DNA from: Pseudisothecium myosuroides
Lineage: Eukaryota; Streptophyta; Bryopsida; Hypnales; Lembophyllaceae
Direction of reading: 5' to 3'
Assembly: GCA_951799445.1 (NCBI GenBank)
Contig: OX637287.1
Location: 42,127,724 to 42,191,723, forward strand
Length of the DNA: 64,000 nt
Positions within the stretch are counted from its first letter, which is position 1. The number at the start of each line of letters is the position of its first letter. Below are positions 1 to 13,489 of the stretch, piece after piece. The notes beneath the pieces were generated by a model. The model saw only the letters and a list, made by a program, of their open reading frames with translations, was not told the origin of the DNA and made no database searches. A program made the translations under genes and the position numbers.

Positions 1-3000
1 TAATGCTCCTAGATGGGCCACCTTAATCTCTAGTTTGGGTACATGCTTCGGAGGACGGGTACTGTGGTTCATACTCTCAGGGATGCCGAGTGGGGACCTT
101 GGGTTCATCAATATCTATACTCTTGTCAACCCCCAATCCAGGAAAGTACTCTGGGAGACTATGGCTCGTGAGACCCCAAATACTTGTAGATGGATTCTCC
201 TCGGCAACTTCAACATGGTGGAACGGAGAGGACAAATTGAATGTTGCTAAAAGATCCATACTGGCTCATGAGAGACTATTATTTAACAGTCTCAAAGATT
301 CAATCCAAGTATCTGAAAGCCCCCTTACACTACCAAGCCTTGCCTTTTCATGGGAGAATGCTAGGACAGATGAGGTTTATGTCATGGCAAGGCTTGACAG
401 ATTCTATATATTTAACGAGTCTCTATATAGTCAGAGAGAAATCCTTGAATACAAGATACTTGGCGATCATTCTTGATCCGACCACTGCCTTGTTTCTCTT
501 GTTATTGAATTAGCTAAGACATCATCCAGACCAAGCAGATGGTCAATGTCGACATTATATTTTGAAGATGCAAAAGAAGGAATTCGGAAAGCCTGGCTCA
601 TAGCCCCTGAATCAGCTTCCTTTTTTTACCAAGCTTAAAAGAGTCACTAGATTTTACCATCAATATTGCATCCGTCAGACCCACAGCTACAAAGCACAAG
701 AGCTAGAACTTCGAGCAAACCTAGACTAGAGAACCCATGACTTCTAGCTCTCCCTACTCTTAGCTACCCTCCAAGATGAAGTCAAAACACTCAAGTCCAA
801 ATTAGCGGACTTCGAGGCTCGGAAGTTGGAAGGTCAAAAAGTAAGGGCTTGGGCCAAGTGGGGTCTTTTTGGTGATAGAATATCTACCGACTTCTTTCAA
901 GCTATGGGTGAAGCCCCGACTACCTCATCAATTACTGAGCTTCGAGATAGCCAAGGCTCCTTGCATCAAGACACAGTTGACTTGGAAAGAATCTGTACTG
1001 ACTTTTATTTGAAGTTGTATTCTCCTGCAGAGGTGACCCCACAGACTCTTATTGACAAGGATAAGATTCTCAATTGTGTGTCAAACCGGCTCAACCAGCA
1101 GATGAAGCAACAATTAGAGGAGCCCCTATCAAAGCTTGAATTGCATCATGCGCTGCTACAAATGGCCAAATCTAGAAGCCCTGAACCGGACGGAATAACT
1201 ACAGAATTCTATTGTCGATTTTGGAGCCTCATTGGTGACGACTTCACAACCATGGTCCAATCTTTTGTGTTGCAAGGGAAGCTTCCAGCCGGGATGACCT
1301 TGGGGAATATTGCTCTAACACTACAAGAAAATGGCCGGTTTTGCAACTGCAAATGAATGACTAGCTATCCGAAACAACTAAAAAATGACTCGGGCTCTGT
1401 AATTGCACCAATGGTGCAATATCATAGCATCTGAGTCATTTCGTAGTCATTTCGCAGTCATTTCGCAGTTGCCAGTGTAACTTCGGGATGAAGAATGCAT
1501 AAGGTGAAAATTTCATCCACTACTTTTCATTCACAATGTTGACAACTTTCGAGAGTGGATTGTTGTCATATATTCAAATTGCAGTTTACTTTAGGCTAAC
1601 TAAAAAATGACTGTAGAATAACTAGACAATGACTTTAGAGGCCCTTATAGACGTCTTCTAGGGAGTTTTGACTTACTAAAAGAAAAGGAGAAAGATATAG
1701 GTCACAACAAAAGATGTGGTAGAAAGAGACTTTGTAAATGATTTTAGTTTTATTGTAGGGCCACTACAGAATGAGTGACTTGTCAATGCACTTGAGTTTG
1801 GACTTTCATACAAAGTATTTATATTCTTAAGGATGTTGCCATGTGCCATGTCAATAGATTTAGGTTTAAAATAGATTATGTCTTATCCAAAATTGAATTA
1901 GTAAATACTGGACAATGAATTTAAGTGCCTAAAGTTCTAATTACTTCGATTCATTAAATTAATAGAAAAAATAGAAAATTTATGCTTTGCAAATGATGAT
2001 GTCATTGGGATTGAGGATATGACTTCCACTTATTAGTTAGAGTACTATCAATTGGTGAATTAGTGATGGTTTCTCCTTTTCTATGGTGTAACTTGCTCTT
2101 TTCCGTGGATTTTCTTATATGATTTATTTTATCTCTTACACTTATAGGAACAGTTATTTTTGATAATTATTGCCACTGTTATTGGATGAGTGCAAGAAAA
2201 AACTATCAATTTTGCTAAATTTTATTATACTCATGTCATTTTTTGGATACTTTAAAATTAGAAAAAATTGGTTTTTGAAAATATAAACAATGCATACACT
2301 TAAAAGATGAATGTAACCACCAAAAAACGATTATAGAACATTTTTCTAAGTAGGAGAAGTAGGAAAGTACCAAATCTCAAGATAATAAATATTTTAATTT
2401 TTGAATTACTAAAAAAATATAATAAAACACAAAATTAGACATTTGTAACAACTTTATGGAGGTGGTATTTACCACAAAAAACACCAAAATAAAATTTTAC
2501 ATGTTGAGATATGCAAGTAAAAAGAGACTCACTTTGTATACTTCTACATGACATATAATTCTACCTAATTTCAAAAATAAATGAACATTTCTAATAGTAA
2601 TTTACAATACTAATTCAACAAGCCTAGTTATGATTTTTACATAGTCAAGTTGAAGTTGTGTTACAGTATCGCAGTGAAAGAATGACTCAGTAATGACTAC
2701 GTTACTTCTTTTGCACTACTACATCTAGAAAGGATGTTAGAAAATGTCAAAAAAATATCCTTATTGATCTCTTTTTCAAATTTGACCACAACTTTTGAAT
2801 TGAAGCTTGAATTTTGAAATGGGTTTTTGGAAATAATAGTGAGATTGATTTTCCAACTTTGATTAGTCAAAAGTTTTATGAAAAAAATTAATCTATTGTA
2901 CCTAAATGAGGTCTAAAATACTACTTGTAACACAATTCCTGCAATTTGCATATCCCACATGGTTTGTCAAGCCTCCTACTACCCCAATACTATAAAAGGC

Positions 3001-4420
3001 TCGTCATTTCACCTCTTTATACTCACACACTAAGTGGCTTTGAAAGCCATACAACCCATTTGTCCAAATATGGTGTATGGTGTGTACAAAATTATGTATG
3101 TTGTATTTTGAATTGTGTACTTTGTATGGTGTATTGTTTTTGGCGTAGCTTGAATGATGAATGGTGTACAATGTTTGTTGTAGAACTCCAAATGCATTTT
3201 TAAATGACTACAGAATGACTTGCCATGTGGCAATTATAACTTCAAAATGATTGGCCGTGTGGGTGTCCACGTCAGATTTTAAATGGGTTTGTTGTTACTA
3301 TAGAATGACTGTAGAATGACTAGCCACGTGGATGTCTACATCAAATTTTCAATGGGTCTGTGCTATCCACATGGCAGCTTCATAGCCATTTCTTTAAGCC
3401 AAAATTTCTTTCACTTAGCTAACTATTGAATTCTTCATCCATTTGTACATCCAAGTATTAAATGGATGGTGATAATATACCCGCAGTCATTTACATAAAA
3501 GACTTGTCCACAATGACTGTAGAATCCCTAAGTCATTTTGTAGTTGAAAGTGTTTAACACGACCAAATTTCAGTCATATTTCACAGTCATTTAAGTCCCA
3601 TATTCTTGTAGTGTAATATTCAAATCAGGGGATAGAGCTCAATTATCCAATTGGCGACCCATAACTCTCTTGAACGTTGCCTATAAAATAGTCGCTAAAT
3701 CCTTACAGATTTGGCTTCAACAGATTCTCAAGGACATCATCAACCCTGAGCAATTTGCTTTCTTGCCGTTCCGTCACATACTGGGCAATATCTTGTTACA
3801 GTATGAAATAGTGGAATGGGCTAAGGATTCCGAGCAAGACTTGATTTTTCTCAAGTTAGATTTTACTAAAGCTTACAACATTGTGTCGTGGGATTTCCTT
3901 TTGCTTGTCATGCAAAAGCTAGGGATTCCCGAATCCTTCTCTCGCATGGTTATGATGCTTCTACAGGACACGTCTGCAACTGTGCTGCTTAACGGCCAGG
4001 CCACAGCTCCTTTCCCTATCCAAAGAGGTGTCAGACAGGGTTGCCCCCTGGCACCCTACTTGTTTCTATTAATTGGTGAAGCTCTTCACCTGACCGCCTC
4101 AGAGGAGCAGAAACTGGGCAATATCCACGGCATTCGCCTCCCTGAGTGTGATACAGAGCAGCTTGTAGCCCAATACACTGATGATGCTGGCTTGTCGATC
4201 AGAGGCCAGGAACAAGACCTTAGGAACACAATACAATTGCTCTGCTTGACCGCTTTGGCAATGCGACAGGTCTAATAGTGAATTGGACTAAGAGTATCCT
4301 ATACTGGTTCTCCACGAAGCCAAAGCCGGACTGGACTGAGGCTCTTCAACTGACTTGGGCTCCCCCTGCTTCTCGTGCAATTTTGAAGTGGGAGGTTGTC
4401 CACTCTCACACTTTATATTA
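1..4420 (+). pseudogene. Decayed non-LTR retrotransposon (LINE), split by a CACTA element
   Basis: This is a LINE whose 5' end lies outside the window. Residues near 180-230 read WILLGNFNMVE, which matches the GDFN core of the apurinic-type endonuclease with D changed to N. From 826 to 1318 there is the linker before the reverse transcriptase. From 3617 to 4275 lies the reverse transcriptase: KLDFTKAYN (motif A), GVRQGCPLAPYLF (motif B) and YTDDA (motif C, usually Y/FADD). Downstream to about 4420 the frame shifts and the typical post-RT stretch (NWTKSILYW, LTWAPPAS) can be read. Frames break near 250, 520 and 720 and there is no intact ORF, so the copy is dead. The RT frame runs smoothly across 1318/3617 once the insertion and one TAA copy are removed (GNIALIFKSGDRAQLSNWRP). 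The 3' end is approximate and no poly(A) tail was recognised. Confidence 0.85.
1319..3613. mobile_element. Non-autonomous CACTA (En/Spm-type) DNA transposon, 2295 bp
   Basis: The left end reads CACTACAAGAAAATGG and the right end, reverse-complemented, reads CACTACAAGAATATGG. That is the hallmark terminus of CACTA transposons. TAA is found on each side (1316-1318 and 3614-3616), the expected 3-bp target duplication. Both subterminal regions carry many copies of an AATGACT/AGTCATT motif in both orientations (for example 1372-1475, 2675-2700, 3200-3345, 3480-3590), which is the usual arrangement for transposase binding. No transposase ORF is visible; the short ORFs near 2946-3233 look spurious. 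It sits inside the reverse transcriptase of the LINE and is therefore younger than it. Confidence 0.92.
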
Positions 4421-5945
4421 TGTTGAAATATGAGCCATGATAAATCATCTTTATCTGCATGGACTGGAGTATCACTCAGGTTTCATTGTTGAGTAATGTT
4501 ATGAAATTATATGAACTTCTCAATTGTATTGACTCATATTGGATTCTTCTTCATTCATGACTTGTTTGTTGAGTATTCGGCATGTGACAATGCACTAGGT
4601 AATGGCAATCACCTCCCAAGACTGAGTCTCCATATAATGGGAAGTCTCACACAATTTCCTTCCTATTACCACCCAAAATCATCAAAAACAACAGAATGTG
4701 GTGTTATTGTAATTTAAAATGAGCCGAATCTACAAGAAGCATTAGAGCACCTAACTCAGTGGGCACAGATCTCTGAAACTGTAGTACACTATAAACAATG
4801 TTAGCCATACTGATAGAAAAAACTCAGTTTTGCCAGCACAGAAACGTAAGGCCTGAAACAGGGAAATTTCTAATCTAGTAAATTTACACAAAACTCCTGC
4901 TTCGAGCCATAATCTTGCCAGAAATTCCCCTGTTGAGGAGGCCAACACCACAGAGGGTTAGTGCTTGGAGTGTCTCACTCGTCACATATGCAGCAAGATA
5001 CAAAGCTATCAGTTATAAAATGATAAATCTTTATCTAATAAATTCATTTTCACATACTCGTGTAGTAGTATAGGACTCCAAAGAAGCAATGCAATGGCGT
5101 TGTAGTGATTACCTGGAAGATACTTTCGGAAATACTCGCTGTAGTGATGTCACAGGATGCCATTCACTTCTTGAATCCTAAGACCAACCCAATTCTTGAT
5201 TAGCATACAGCAACTCCCTTCTACAAGAATGGAAAGATCTGCAGCATCTCATCCCTTAATGGACTAGATAATGGCAATCAAGGACATGGTTATCAAAAAA
5301 TAATTTGCAAATTATTACCTACACAACCTCACCAAGGGTCGAAGATCATGCTGTGTATCCTCAAATTTGCAGATCTTCTAAATCAACTATTTTACTGGGT
5401 TGCATTAAGGAGTGCAAACATTACGGACCTTCTAGAGCTGGGAAGCTCAAAAAGCTTTCAGGATAAAATGGGAAGTAATACTCTTAAATCAAGAATTTCG
5501 AGTATAATTCGGGTTCATCAGAATACTCACATTTCATAAGTTAGAACTATCACTCCCAACTCAATTTTTTTTGGCAAATCTGCAATCAATAGTCAACTTA
5601 GCAGTATGGGTTCTAATCCCCCAATGTGACTGTCACATCAGCTTCAAAATCCTGCTTCGGCATTACAGTATTCCTATGTTAGCATTAACTCTTCTGGGTT
5701 TTATAGATTAATTTTGAAATTCAGACTTTACAATATGTCATTTTTTCATTTTCAAAATATTGGATGAATTACTAATTCTGAATTTCAGAGTTAGTATAAA
5801 GCCACAAACACGAACATAAAATGTTCTTTGTTTTTCAGGTAGTGGTCAACAAATTTATTAAAATTTAGACATGCTTCAAATTTAGCTTAATTATTCAGAA
5901 AACTGACCGTATGTAGTGTATGTTTTAGGAGAGCTCTCTCACAAT
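4421..5945. other. Intergenic stretch, no gene recognised
   Basis: This AT-rich stretch has only short ORFs with no recognisable motif. Its right part is probably 3' flank or 3' UTR of the minus-strand gene that ends at 5952. Confidence 0.5.
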
Positions 5946-5951
5946 GCCTCC

Positions 5952-8900
5952 CTAGATGGGAAGGAACTTTACCTCAGTATGCAAAGCAGTAGAATTCTTG
6001 TCCCTAGAGGTCCGCACACTTTTATCCCAGTTGTTGAATGGCATTGACCCCAGAACAGGTCTATTCTCAGGAATGACTTCTTGTGACCGCCTGAGATGCT
6101 TGTTGGAGTCACCTGATGATAGAGATTGGTCCGAATTCCACAAGATGCTGTTTTTGCTGGGAGATCTGCCACACTTGGCTACGAAATTCTCCTTGTCCAC
6201 TCTCAAGACCGACGCACCTGTACTTTCTCTAACATCAAGTGCACCACCACTCTCGTTTGGATGATTCTGAGAGCTCCCAGTCTGAGAGCTGCTCAGAGAG
6301 TTGTTATGCGAGCTCCCCATTCGGTTGAAGTCAATGGAGAAGGTTGCCGAGCCACCACTGTCCGAGTCTGAAAACCTCCTAGCATGCATCATTGTACCTG
6401 AAACAGCTGAAAAACATGGAGGGGTTAAAATTTGTGGCTATGTGGAATGGGTCTAAAAAGAAGTTCACCACTAAAGGATCAACATTGGAACTTCTGCAAA
6501 TTTTAAGCACTGTTGATTAGGTGACATAGGGGCTCTCTTTTCATTTATTATTGGCAAACACATTCACTGTTCTTCACAAACTCTAGTGATGTAAAATTTG
6601 GCCCCATCTGAATGTTGTTTTTCAGTGTCATCAATCAAACCGGTCATTTGTAACCCTTTCATGCCTGAATCCCTATTGTACATTTTTGTTATGACTTTGC
6701 ACAAATATATTATTTACCCCATTTCTATCAAATTGGTCATAAAGGAAGGTTCAGTTTTGAAGATTCCAATATTCCTTCGGATGAATGAAAAGTTGTTTGG
6801 ACAAAACGTTGCCCAGAACTGAAGAACTCTGGTCATCATCCAGAACATGGACTTCGAAGCGCTTGGGGGTTAGTCTCTTCCTATGTCTCCACTTGAGAAA
6901 ACTCCGATATTGAAGCGTTACAATACAAACAGAAACTACACTACTAGCATTGAAACTTCAAAGGTCATTAAGTTAGAGGAAAGCACCTCTATTGGCAATT
7001 AGGGCTGTCTTCTGCTGAGGCTGCACCCTACCCGGCAACAATCCTTTTTTGTCGATCCTATCCTCAGTCTCTTCACTTCCGTTCGTACCCTTCAAGCTAA
7101 ACGTCCTCAAGCGGTCCTCATGCTCAGACGCATACCAGGAGAATGCTCGTCTGAGAATCTTCTTCTCCGCTGAAAAAGCATGAGGAGGACGCGGACCCCC
7201 TGCCTTCTTCCCAGCAGGAGAGTTTCCCAAGGAAACGGACTCAGTATGTAACACTCCCTCCTTCGACCTTCTGATATCATTAATGCTTCGAATGGCATCT
7301 ATGGCATCACAATACCAGCTCCGTTCATTCATCATGGGATCCATGTCCTTCCGGGGACTAGGAGTCCATTGCTTCCGAGGACTAGGAGTCACAGAAGCTC
7401 TTGAAGTTGGAGACCTATAGGCTGCCAATCTACGTGGGGAGGGAGTCGACTTTCCGCAGCTCAAACAGTTTTCATCAAATTCCCCTGAGGAAGCCAACAA
7501 AGGTGAAGATCCTTTAGCGTCGAAGCTTATGGATTGCCTGACAGAGCCCGCACGGGCACTTTTTCTTCTATCAGAAAAAGAAGGTGAAGCACATTCAATG
7601 GGCTTCATGTCCATCCCTTCCACATCATCCTCCCAGTCATGAATCCAATCTGTTTCGACACTGTCTTCCAACTGGTACCGACTATCAGTCGGCGACTTGG
7701 AGCTCATTGCTACTGCACAGAGAGCATCAAGAGCTGAAGATGCTGACTTCTTCTTCGGTGACAGAGAAGGAGAAATGCACTGTATAGGCACCATTGCAAT
7801 ATTCTCCATGGCAGATGGCCGAACATCAATCTCCTCATTGTCCAGTTCATCTTCTTCAGGTGGCATTTTCACTGGTGAAGAGTCTTCGACAATTGTCGCA
7901 GCGAATTTGAATCCCTGGGTTCCAGTACTAGCCAATCTGCTGGCCCCTCGTTCTGGAGAATCCTCAGGTTTGACAATTGATTCATTTCTGCAGCTGCTCT
8001 GTCTGCTCCAAGTGACTTCTTCAATGGAAAGAGCTTCCTTCACTGGTGATAAAGCCCTCTGAAACCCACGGGTGTTCCTAGTTGTCTTTTTTTTGGAATT
8101 TCGAAAAAAGCCAACCACGTTATTCTCAGGTGGTGGTAGTTGACTAGTCATTGTCATTGTGGGGCCATGACAGAAAGACTGGTGTTTAAGTTCGAGTTCA
8201 CGTTTCTGCTCCTTGAATGCGGCCACAGCTTGTGAGAGCTGCTCCTCAATTTGCTCCGGTGTAAGAGCAGGGAGTTGGCTAGTGGGAGACTGCTCTCGCG
8301 ACCGTTTTTCAGTGGGCTCATTGAAATCTACTGAACGTTTCTGGCGTCTTTTCCCAATTAGTTTCTTTGATGTGTCATCCTCTGCGACCATCAGTGCTCC
8401 CAGCTTTGGTCTACGAGGTGACTCTGCATGGTCTGAAGAGTGGCGACGGTCTCGTCTGACGTTGGTTGAGAATCCGCTTTTGGCAGGTGCGTTTGCAACC
8501 TCGATCCAGTGCACGTCCATGGAGTCCATGACGATGAGGTTCCTCGACATTCCTTGACTCTGGAACGTAGAAACAGAAACTGGGATTAGGATGACCAACT
8601 ATTCATCCTCTACAGATTGGTGGTATCAAAGGAACCAATTTGATTGATCATATTTTGAAAGTAATAGAATTCAGATGGTCCAGATTTTGTATCACGGGGA
8701 TCAGTGAATGACACTGCACATGTTGTTGGTAATTAAAGAAATAAAAATTGGACTAAAGGAAGTCCCTAAACGACCTACTCAAAACCGCTAAGAAAAACAT
8801 GATCCCAAGCGTATAACATGTCCAAGGCTTCAAGGGTGAGCCCAAGGGTATGGCATGTCTAAGACCTTCATGGAGGCTCTGAAACCATAGAGACAGATCT

Positions 8901-11900
8901 TAGAAAACCAACTGTTCATTGTGCCGAGGAAAGCGTCATATTACGAGGTGTGCAACCAGAATATAACATTTCAAAGTGTAGTTACCTCCTCGGTGATCTG
9001 ACTCGTCCACGCAGCCACTTTCGTACTCGGATACTGATGCAGACCACTGGTGAGGCTCACTTTAGACACCCTGGTGTTGGATTCTAGGGTGGCGACGACG
9101 CCCTCTTCACCCATCTGGTCAACCTCCCCAAGCTGCGCTTTTTGCCCAAATGATTTACCCTTCGGGGAAAGGCCTGCACGGTGGGAAGAGATGCGAGTTT
9201 GGGTAGACTGTGCAACCATAGTGGAAGAATCCGAACTGCACGGCCCAAAACCTCCTCAATGTCAATCTAATAGATCACTACATCGATTATAAAATAATGT
9301 CAGATTAATGTCAAGTTTAGGTTGACTCTACTGCTAACTTAATACTTGCGGATGTCATATCAGATGAATACCAGCGACAATAACTTTGAGTGCACCATTT
9401 GCGTCACACTGCCATTAACTTCACGCTAACTCCATACGAGGATTACATGAAGGTAATGCCCATTAACTTAACAAGTAAGCGCCTTGTCGACCCAAAGTGT
9501 TTATTCATGACGATGCTTACGAGTCTTCTGTCGAGTCTTTGGTCGAGGTTGATTGCGATTCGAAGAGCAAAGGTCCAGAGAAGCATTTCCGAAGTTGCTT
9601 GACAGGCGCAATGTCACCTTGTCGTTGCTCCTCATTTACGTGATCAGTAATAGCTTCTTTCTCTGGGACACTTTCGTAGATTCGCATATCTGAGGAGTCC
9701 TCGGACCTTTGCAGCACACCACAGGACCGCAAGTAACTCACCTGTGACAAGTAGTAGCTTCATCAGTACAGTTACAACAAGGTCCACAAGGTAGAGGATA
9801 CTATTTTCAGCATTTTAACTAATATGCAGGAGTATGCTTTCATAAAGAGAAAGCTTTGGGTACCGTACTCAAACTCTCTTAGCTCTATAGTTTATTGCTA
9901 AGTATGAATATCTAATGCAATCATTCAAAGTCAGAAGTTGCCGACCACTAGAAGGGACAGTAGACAACCCCAGTTAAATTGAAAGATGTGGCCATAGACA
10001 GATAGCTAGGTCGTGCATACACCGCCTGCTAATTCAAGGTAAACCATGTATTCGAAGAGATAAGTTTCTGTTGTAACAGGGAATAGTATATGAGAAGGGA
10101 CCAGGTTTCTGACAGTTTTAGTATCCTCACCTCCTCTCTGAGTTTCTTGGCTTCGGCTTCCTCATTGGCAAGTCTTCGCCGAAGGGCAGCCATCTCTTCC
10201 TTGAGCTCATCCACGTCGGAGCGCATGGTCAATCCAAATTCTTGTCTGAAACTGGACTCCAGGCTTTTCTCAGACGCCTTCTTGAGGGTGTTGATGCTGA
10301 TACAGGTGTTCACGGAGGATGTCGATATTTTAAATGCCTCCATGTTTTCAGCCTCCCCGCCCTTTTCACCTCTGCTTTGCAGATTCTGCACATGAGAGGG
10401 CTCCGGGCCTCCATATCCTGGAAGAAGAGCAGAGCCAAAAGGTTATGGTACGAGGATCCAAGTCAAATTAACAGCTAAAGGAGCAAACCGTCCGAATCGG
10501 ATTACTGATTTTTCAGCACTTCTGAATCGGGACTTTCTTTTGTTTGATTTCCTTTTTCTATTTGACCAACACAGGCAATGTTCTTCATTGATACTGGTGA
10601 TAAAAAGTTTAGCCCCGTCTGAACTATATTTTACAGAATATGATCAATCAAATTAGTCGATGTTAAACCCGTTCTCAAACAGTCAAACTGAACAACGCAT
10701 AAGCTAAAGGAAAGTGAGCACGAACCATGTCTGGGAAGCTGAGTTGGAAGTGGTTGAAGTCTCAAATCGTGTGGCTGGTTGCTCAGTTTCCCCTGCACAA
10801 CATGTAAACCCTTTAGGAAGAGAACAGTCTCAGATAGTCTTACGAAATAATGCCATAACGCTGGTGTCTAAAACTCCGATTCCGCCATTCATGCCAGTTT
10901 TGGTTCGACTTAATATTTATATTAAAATACTGACCCCAAGTGCTGCTGGAATCGGACGTCAAGGAGAATCATTTGAGACCTCTCTCTAGAACAGTCCTCA
11001 CTTAGCAGGAACTGTACGACAGTAAATATTTCCAGGAATCATGAACACATCATAATAACAGAGAAATTTCGATTTTAATCATAACAATAGCCCTTCAAAT
11101 CCCAGCCTTGAATTGCACCAGAAGGTCACAACCAGTCTGCATTCAAACTTCACAACGTCATGCCCTAATTCTCAACCCTTGCGGTCCAACGGCACTCCTC
11201 ATCTAGTTCAGATCATTACCACTAGTATCACAAACGCCTTCCAAAAACCAAAGCTACTCAAAATCAAGCAGCTTTTTAATTAAACCAAAGCTACTCCTTC
11301 ATAACGCCGTTCGCAATCCCTTCAGGTACCAGTCCATCCTTTTCAAAAACTCGATTCATAACACCCGGAAAAACTTAATACATCTTGCTACCAGGATCTC
11401 TCTACTCAAAACGTTTTCTCTCCTTCCTTAAACCCTCCTAAAAACTTCCTTTCAACTCCAATAAATATGAAAGCGGTCACTAGTAGACATTTGGGCACTA
11501 AACATAAAATGCAGCAGTTCACAATCACCGCAATAGTGCACCAAAACCTTAAACCTGATCTATTCCAACAAGTCTAGATTCAAACTCCACAAAATCATCC
11601 AAATACGCGCCCTAATTCCAGACACGTCATTCTTGCGCTACACGGAAGTATCTCAGTTCAGATCTCCACCTCTAGTTTCAAAAACCGTCTCTCAAATCCA
11701 AACCTATTCCAAACCCAGAGCTCTTCAAATAAAACGTAATCAACGCAGCCTTTGAATGCACACCATGCCAGGGCTAATCCCATTCTCCCCTTCCTATCAC
11801 ACAATGCAGGCACGTACGATCTCATGCTTCCCATGAACTTGCACTAAACTTGAATCCCATGAACTTGCAATAGCTGGGGTTTTGGTCAACCCATCTCACC

Positions 11901-11971
11901 CGGAGAGATTTGGAGCGTTTGCTACTCAGAGAGCCCGGCCCGCCACCGAGACACGCCCACAGCCACCCCAT
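5952..11971 (-). CDS. Plant coiled-coil, Ser/Pro-rich basic protein (~970 aa), seven exons; possible CHUP1/IPGA1-like N-terminal part
   Basis: I built this model from frame and GT-AG logic. Exons on the minus strand: 11900-11971 (ATG at 11971, MGWLWACLG), 10726-10792, 10131-10417, 8986-9235 preceded by 9521-9741, 6987-8559, and 5952-6397 or 6406. All junction phases agree (0,1,0,2,0,1). The third exon encodes a heptad-like coiled coil (DVDELKEEMAALRRRL, then AEAKKLREE), which continues across the intron as VSYLRSCGVLQ. This weakly resembles the EELVYLRWVNACLRYEL segment of CHUP1-type actin-linked proteins. The long sixth exon is basic and rich in SPRR, TPSPRK and SPKK motifs, with acidic patches, and looks disordered; such regions often bind microtubules or are phosphorylated by proline-directed kinases. 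The C-terminus is Ser/Asn-rich and ends in TEVKFLPI. Gly2/Cys7 could allow lipid attachment, but Ala at position 6 is not ideal. A CT-rich (on this strand) 5' leader at about 12000-12450 fits a promoter. The function is not established. Confidence 0.75.
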
Positions 11972-12450
11972 CTTCCAGGGTTTAGGAACTTGATTCAACC
12001 ACCCCTTCTCCTCTTGGATCCAGGAATGCTTCGAGTACTACTGTCTAGTGCTGCTGCATTGCGGAACCCAAACCCCAAATCCCGAAATCCTTGCAATCCT
12101 TGCACACATCACCCCGAAAAAGGGGAGAAATCGAAGGAAAGGGAGGCTGCATTCAGCGAAAAAGCTTGAATGCCACCAAGGCTAAGCTGGAACCCTTGGA
12201 AAAAAGCGTGGATGCGAGAGGCGAGAAGATAGTGAAAGGGAAACCAACAGGGAAAGACGCGCGTCGGGGAGCTGCATTCAAAGCGCGCACGCAGGGCGTG
12301 ACCGAAGGGAGGGAGGAGCGGGAGCCTGGAGGGAAGCAGCGCAGCAGACCGTTGGGCTGACTGTGGCCGGCTGAAACGGGAAGCTGATGGGTGGAGAACC
12401 TCCGGGTAAGGGGAGATGGGTATCAGTGGGAGTGCAGGGGGTCAGAATGA
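11972..12450 (-). promoter_or_regulatory. Probable 5' leader and promoter region of the coiled-coil gene
   Basis: The window is AT-rich, but about 11880-12450 is GC-rich. It is purine-rich on the plus strand, hence CT-rich on the minus strand, typical of plant 5' UTRs. It lies just upstream of the inferred ATG at 11971. The plus-strand ORFs here (11882-12169, 12091-12360) look like composition shadows. No TATA box was assigned. Confidence 0.45.
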
Positions 12451-13069
12451 GACGCCCGGGTAGCGATGCGGATTTGGGTTGGTCTGTTTGGTAGGCAGCC
12501 GTTTCTTTTCTTTTTTTGGCTCGAGACTATGGCGTCGACTCTGGCAGGACATTAAATCCGTCCCACGAACGTGGGACCAGCATAGTAAATTTTGTGTTCT
12601 CTGGGGTAAAAGTAAAAAAAGTCCCCTATTTCGTGTCGTGTCTAGGGTATCTTGTAGATCACTCTTAGCTAATTTGGGGTCTCTGATTGCAAATGCGAAT
12701 TCAGAATTTGAAAAAGAAAAATGGGGGGGCAAATAAAAAATTCTTGCGTTTTCCTTGTGGTAAATCTATCCTATTAGTCCCCCTCGACTTTGGTTTCAAA
12801 ATCTGAGTTTCCAAATCTTATCTACAACCACATTCATACTTCACAATGCGGTTAGGGTTTTTTGGAGTAGATATGTAGGGTCCAATTGCTCAAAAAATTA
12901 ACCTACGACAAAACCTTATAATTACACCATATAATGCATTCTTGTTTTTTGAACAAATGGAAGAAACCAATGTTGCATTAAAAAGAGAACTAGAAAACAA
13001 TAGCCAAGCAAAGAGACTAGCTAATGAAAAAAATAAGAATTAGAACCAATGACAATAGAAAGAAAGAGA
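12451..13069. other. Intergenic, nothing recognised
   Basis: Short ORFs on both strands overlap here and none has a recognisable motif. Confidence 0.4.
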
Positions 13070-13489
13070 CTAAATGATATATAAAACCAATGACAACAAG
13101 CTGAGAGAGACTAGATGAAAGAACACAAAAGAGGGCCCTTCCTTGTTCCAAACAATGGTGTCTCCTAATCTACTAGCTAACATAGGTGAATGGAGCCAAA
13201 TGCTATCAAATTTTGACCAAATGATATCAACCTTTTGAGGTTGGTGTCGAGCGCTAAATTGGGCTTTCAATTGAGTTGTGTGTCTAGAATCCAATAGGGC
13301 ATTCCACAAGGCTTTATGAGTGTAGGTTAAGGCCATTGACTCCGAGAAATACTTTGTTGTTGCGTGAAATCTATACAATCTATATAGAGGAACCTCTAAG
13401 AAGGGTCCAAATGGTAAGAAGGCTGATAAAATGTCTAGGGATAGTGGATCCAAATATGCACTAGGTGAAGTCAAGTCTAGTACAACCAT
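13070..13489 (-). pseudogene. Transposon-like ORF fragment (possibly LINE-related)
   Basis: An open frame of 139 codons encodes a Trp/Leu/His-rich segment (HKALWNALLDSRHTTQL, then IIWSKFDSIWLHSP) ending in a hydrophobic stretch. It is alone, without splice partners or a clear promoter, inside repeat-rich DNA. The style recalls fragments of plant retroelement proteins, but I could not match a domain. It could also be a chance ORF. Confidence 0.3.

Noticed and set aside
2946..3233. ORFs on both strands within the CACTA element
   Set aside because: They have no transposase motif and low-complexity, TG-rich composition; the element is non-autonomous.
11882..12360. Plus-strand ORFs with basic, GC-rich translation
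   Set aside because: They have no motif and overlap antisense to the first exon and CT-rich leader of the minus-strand gene, so composition explains them.
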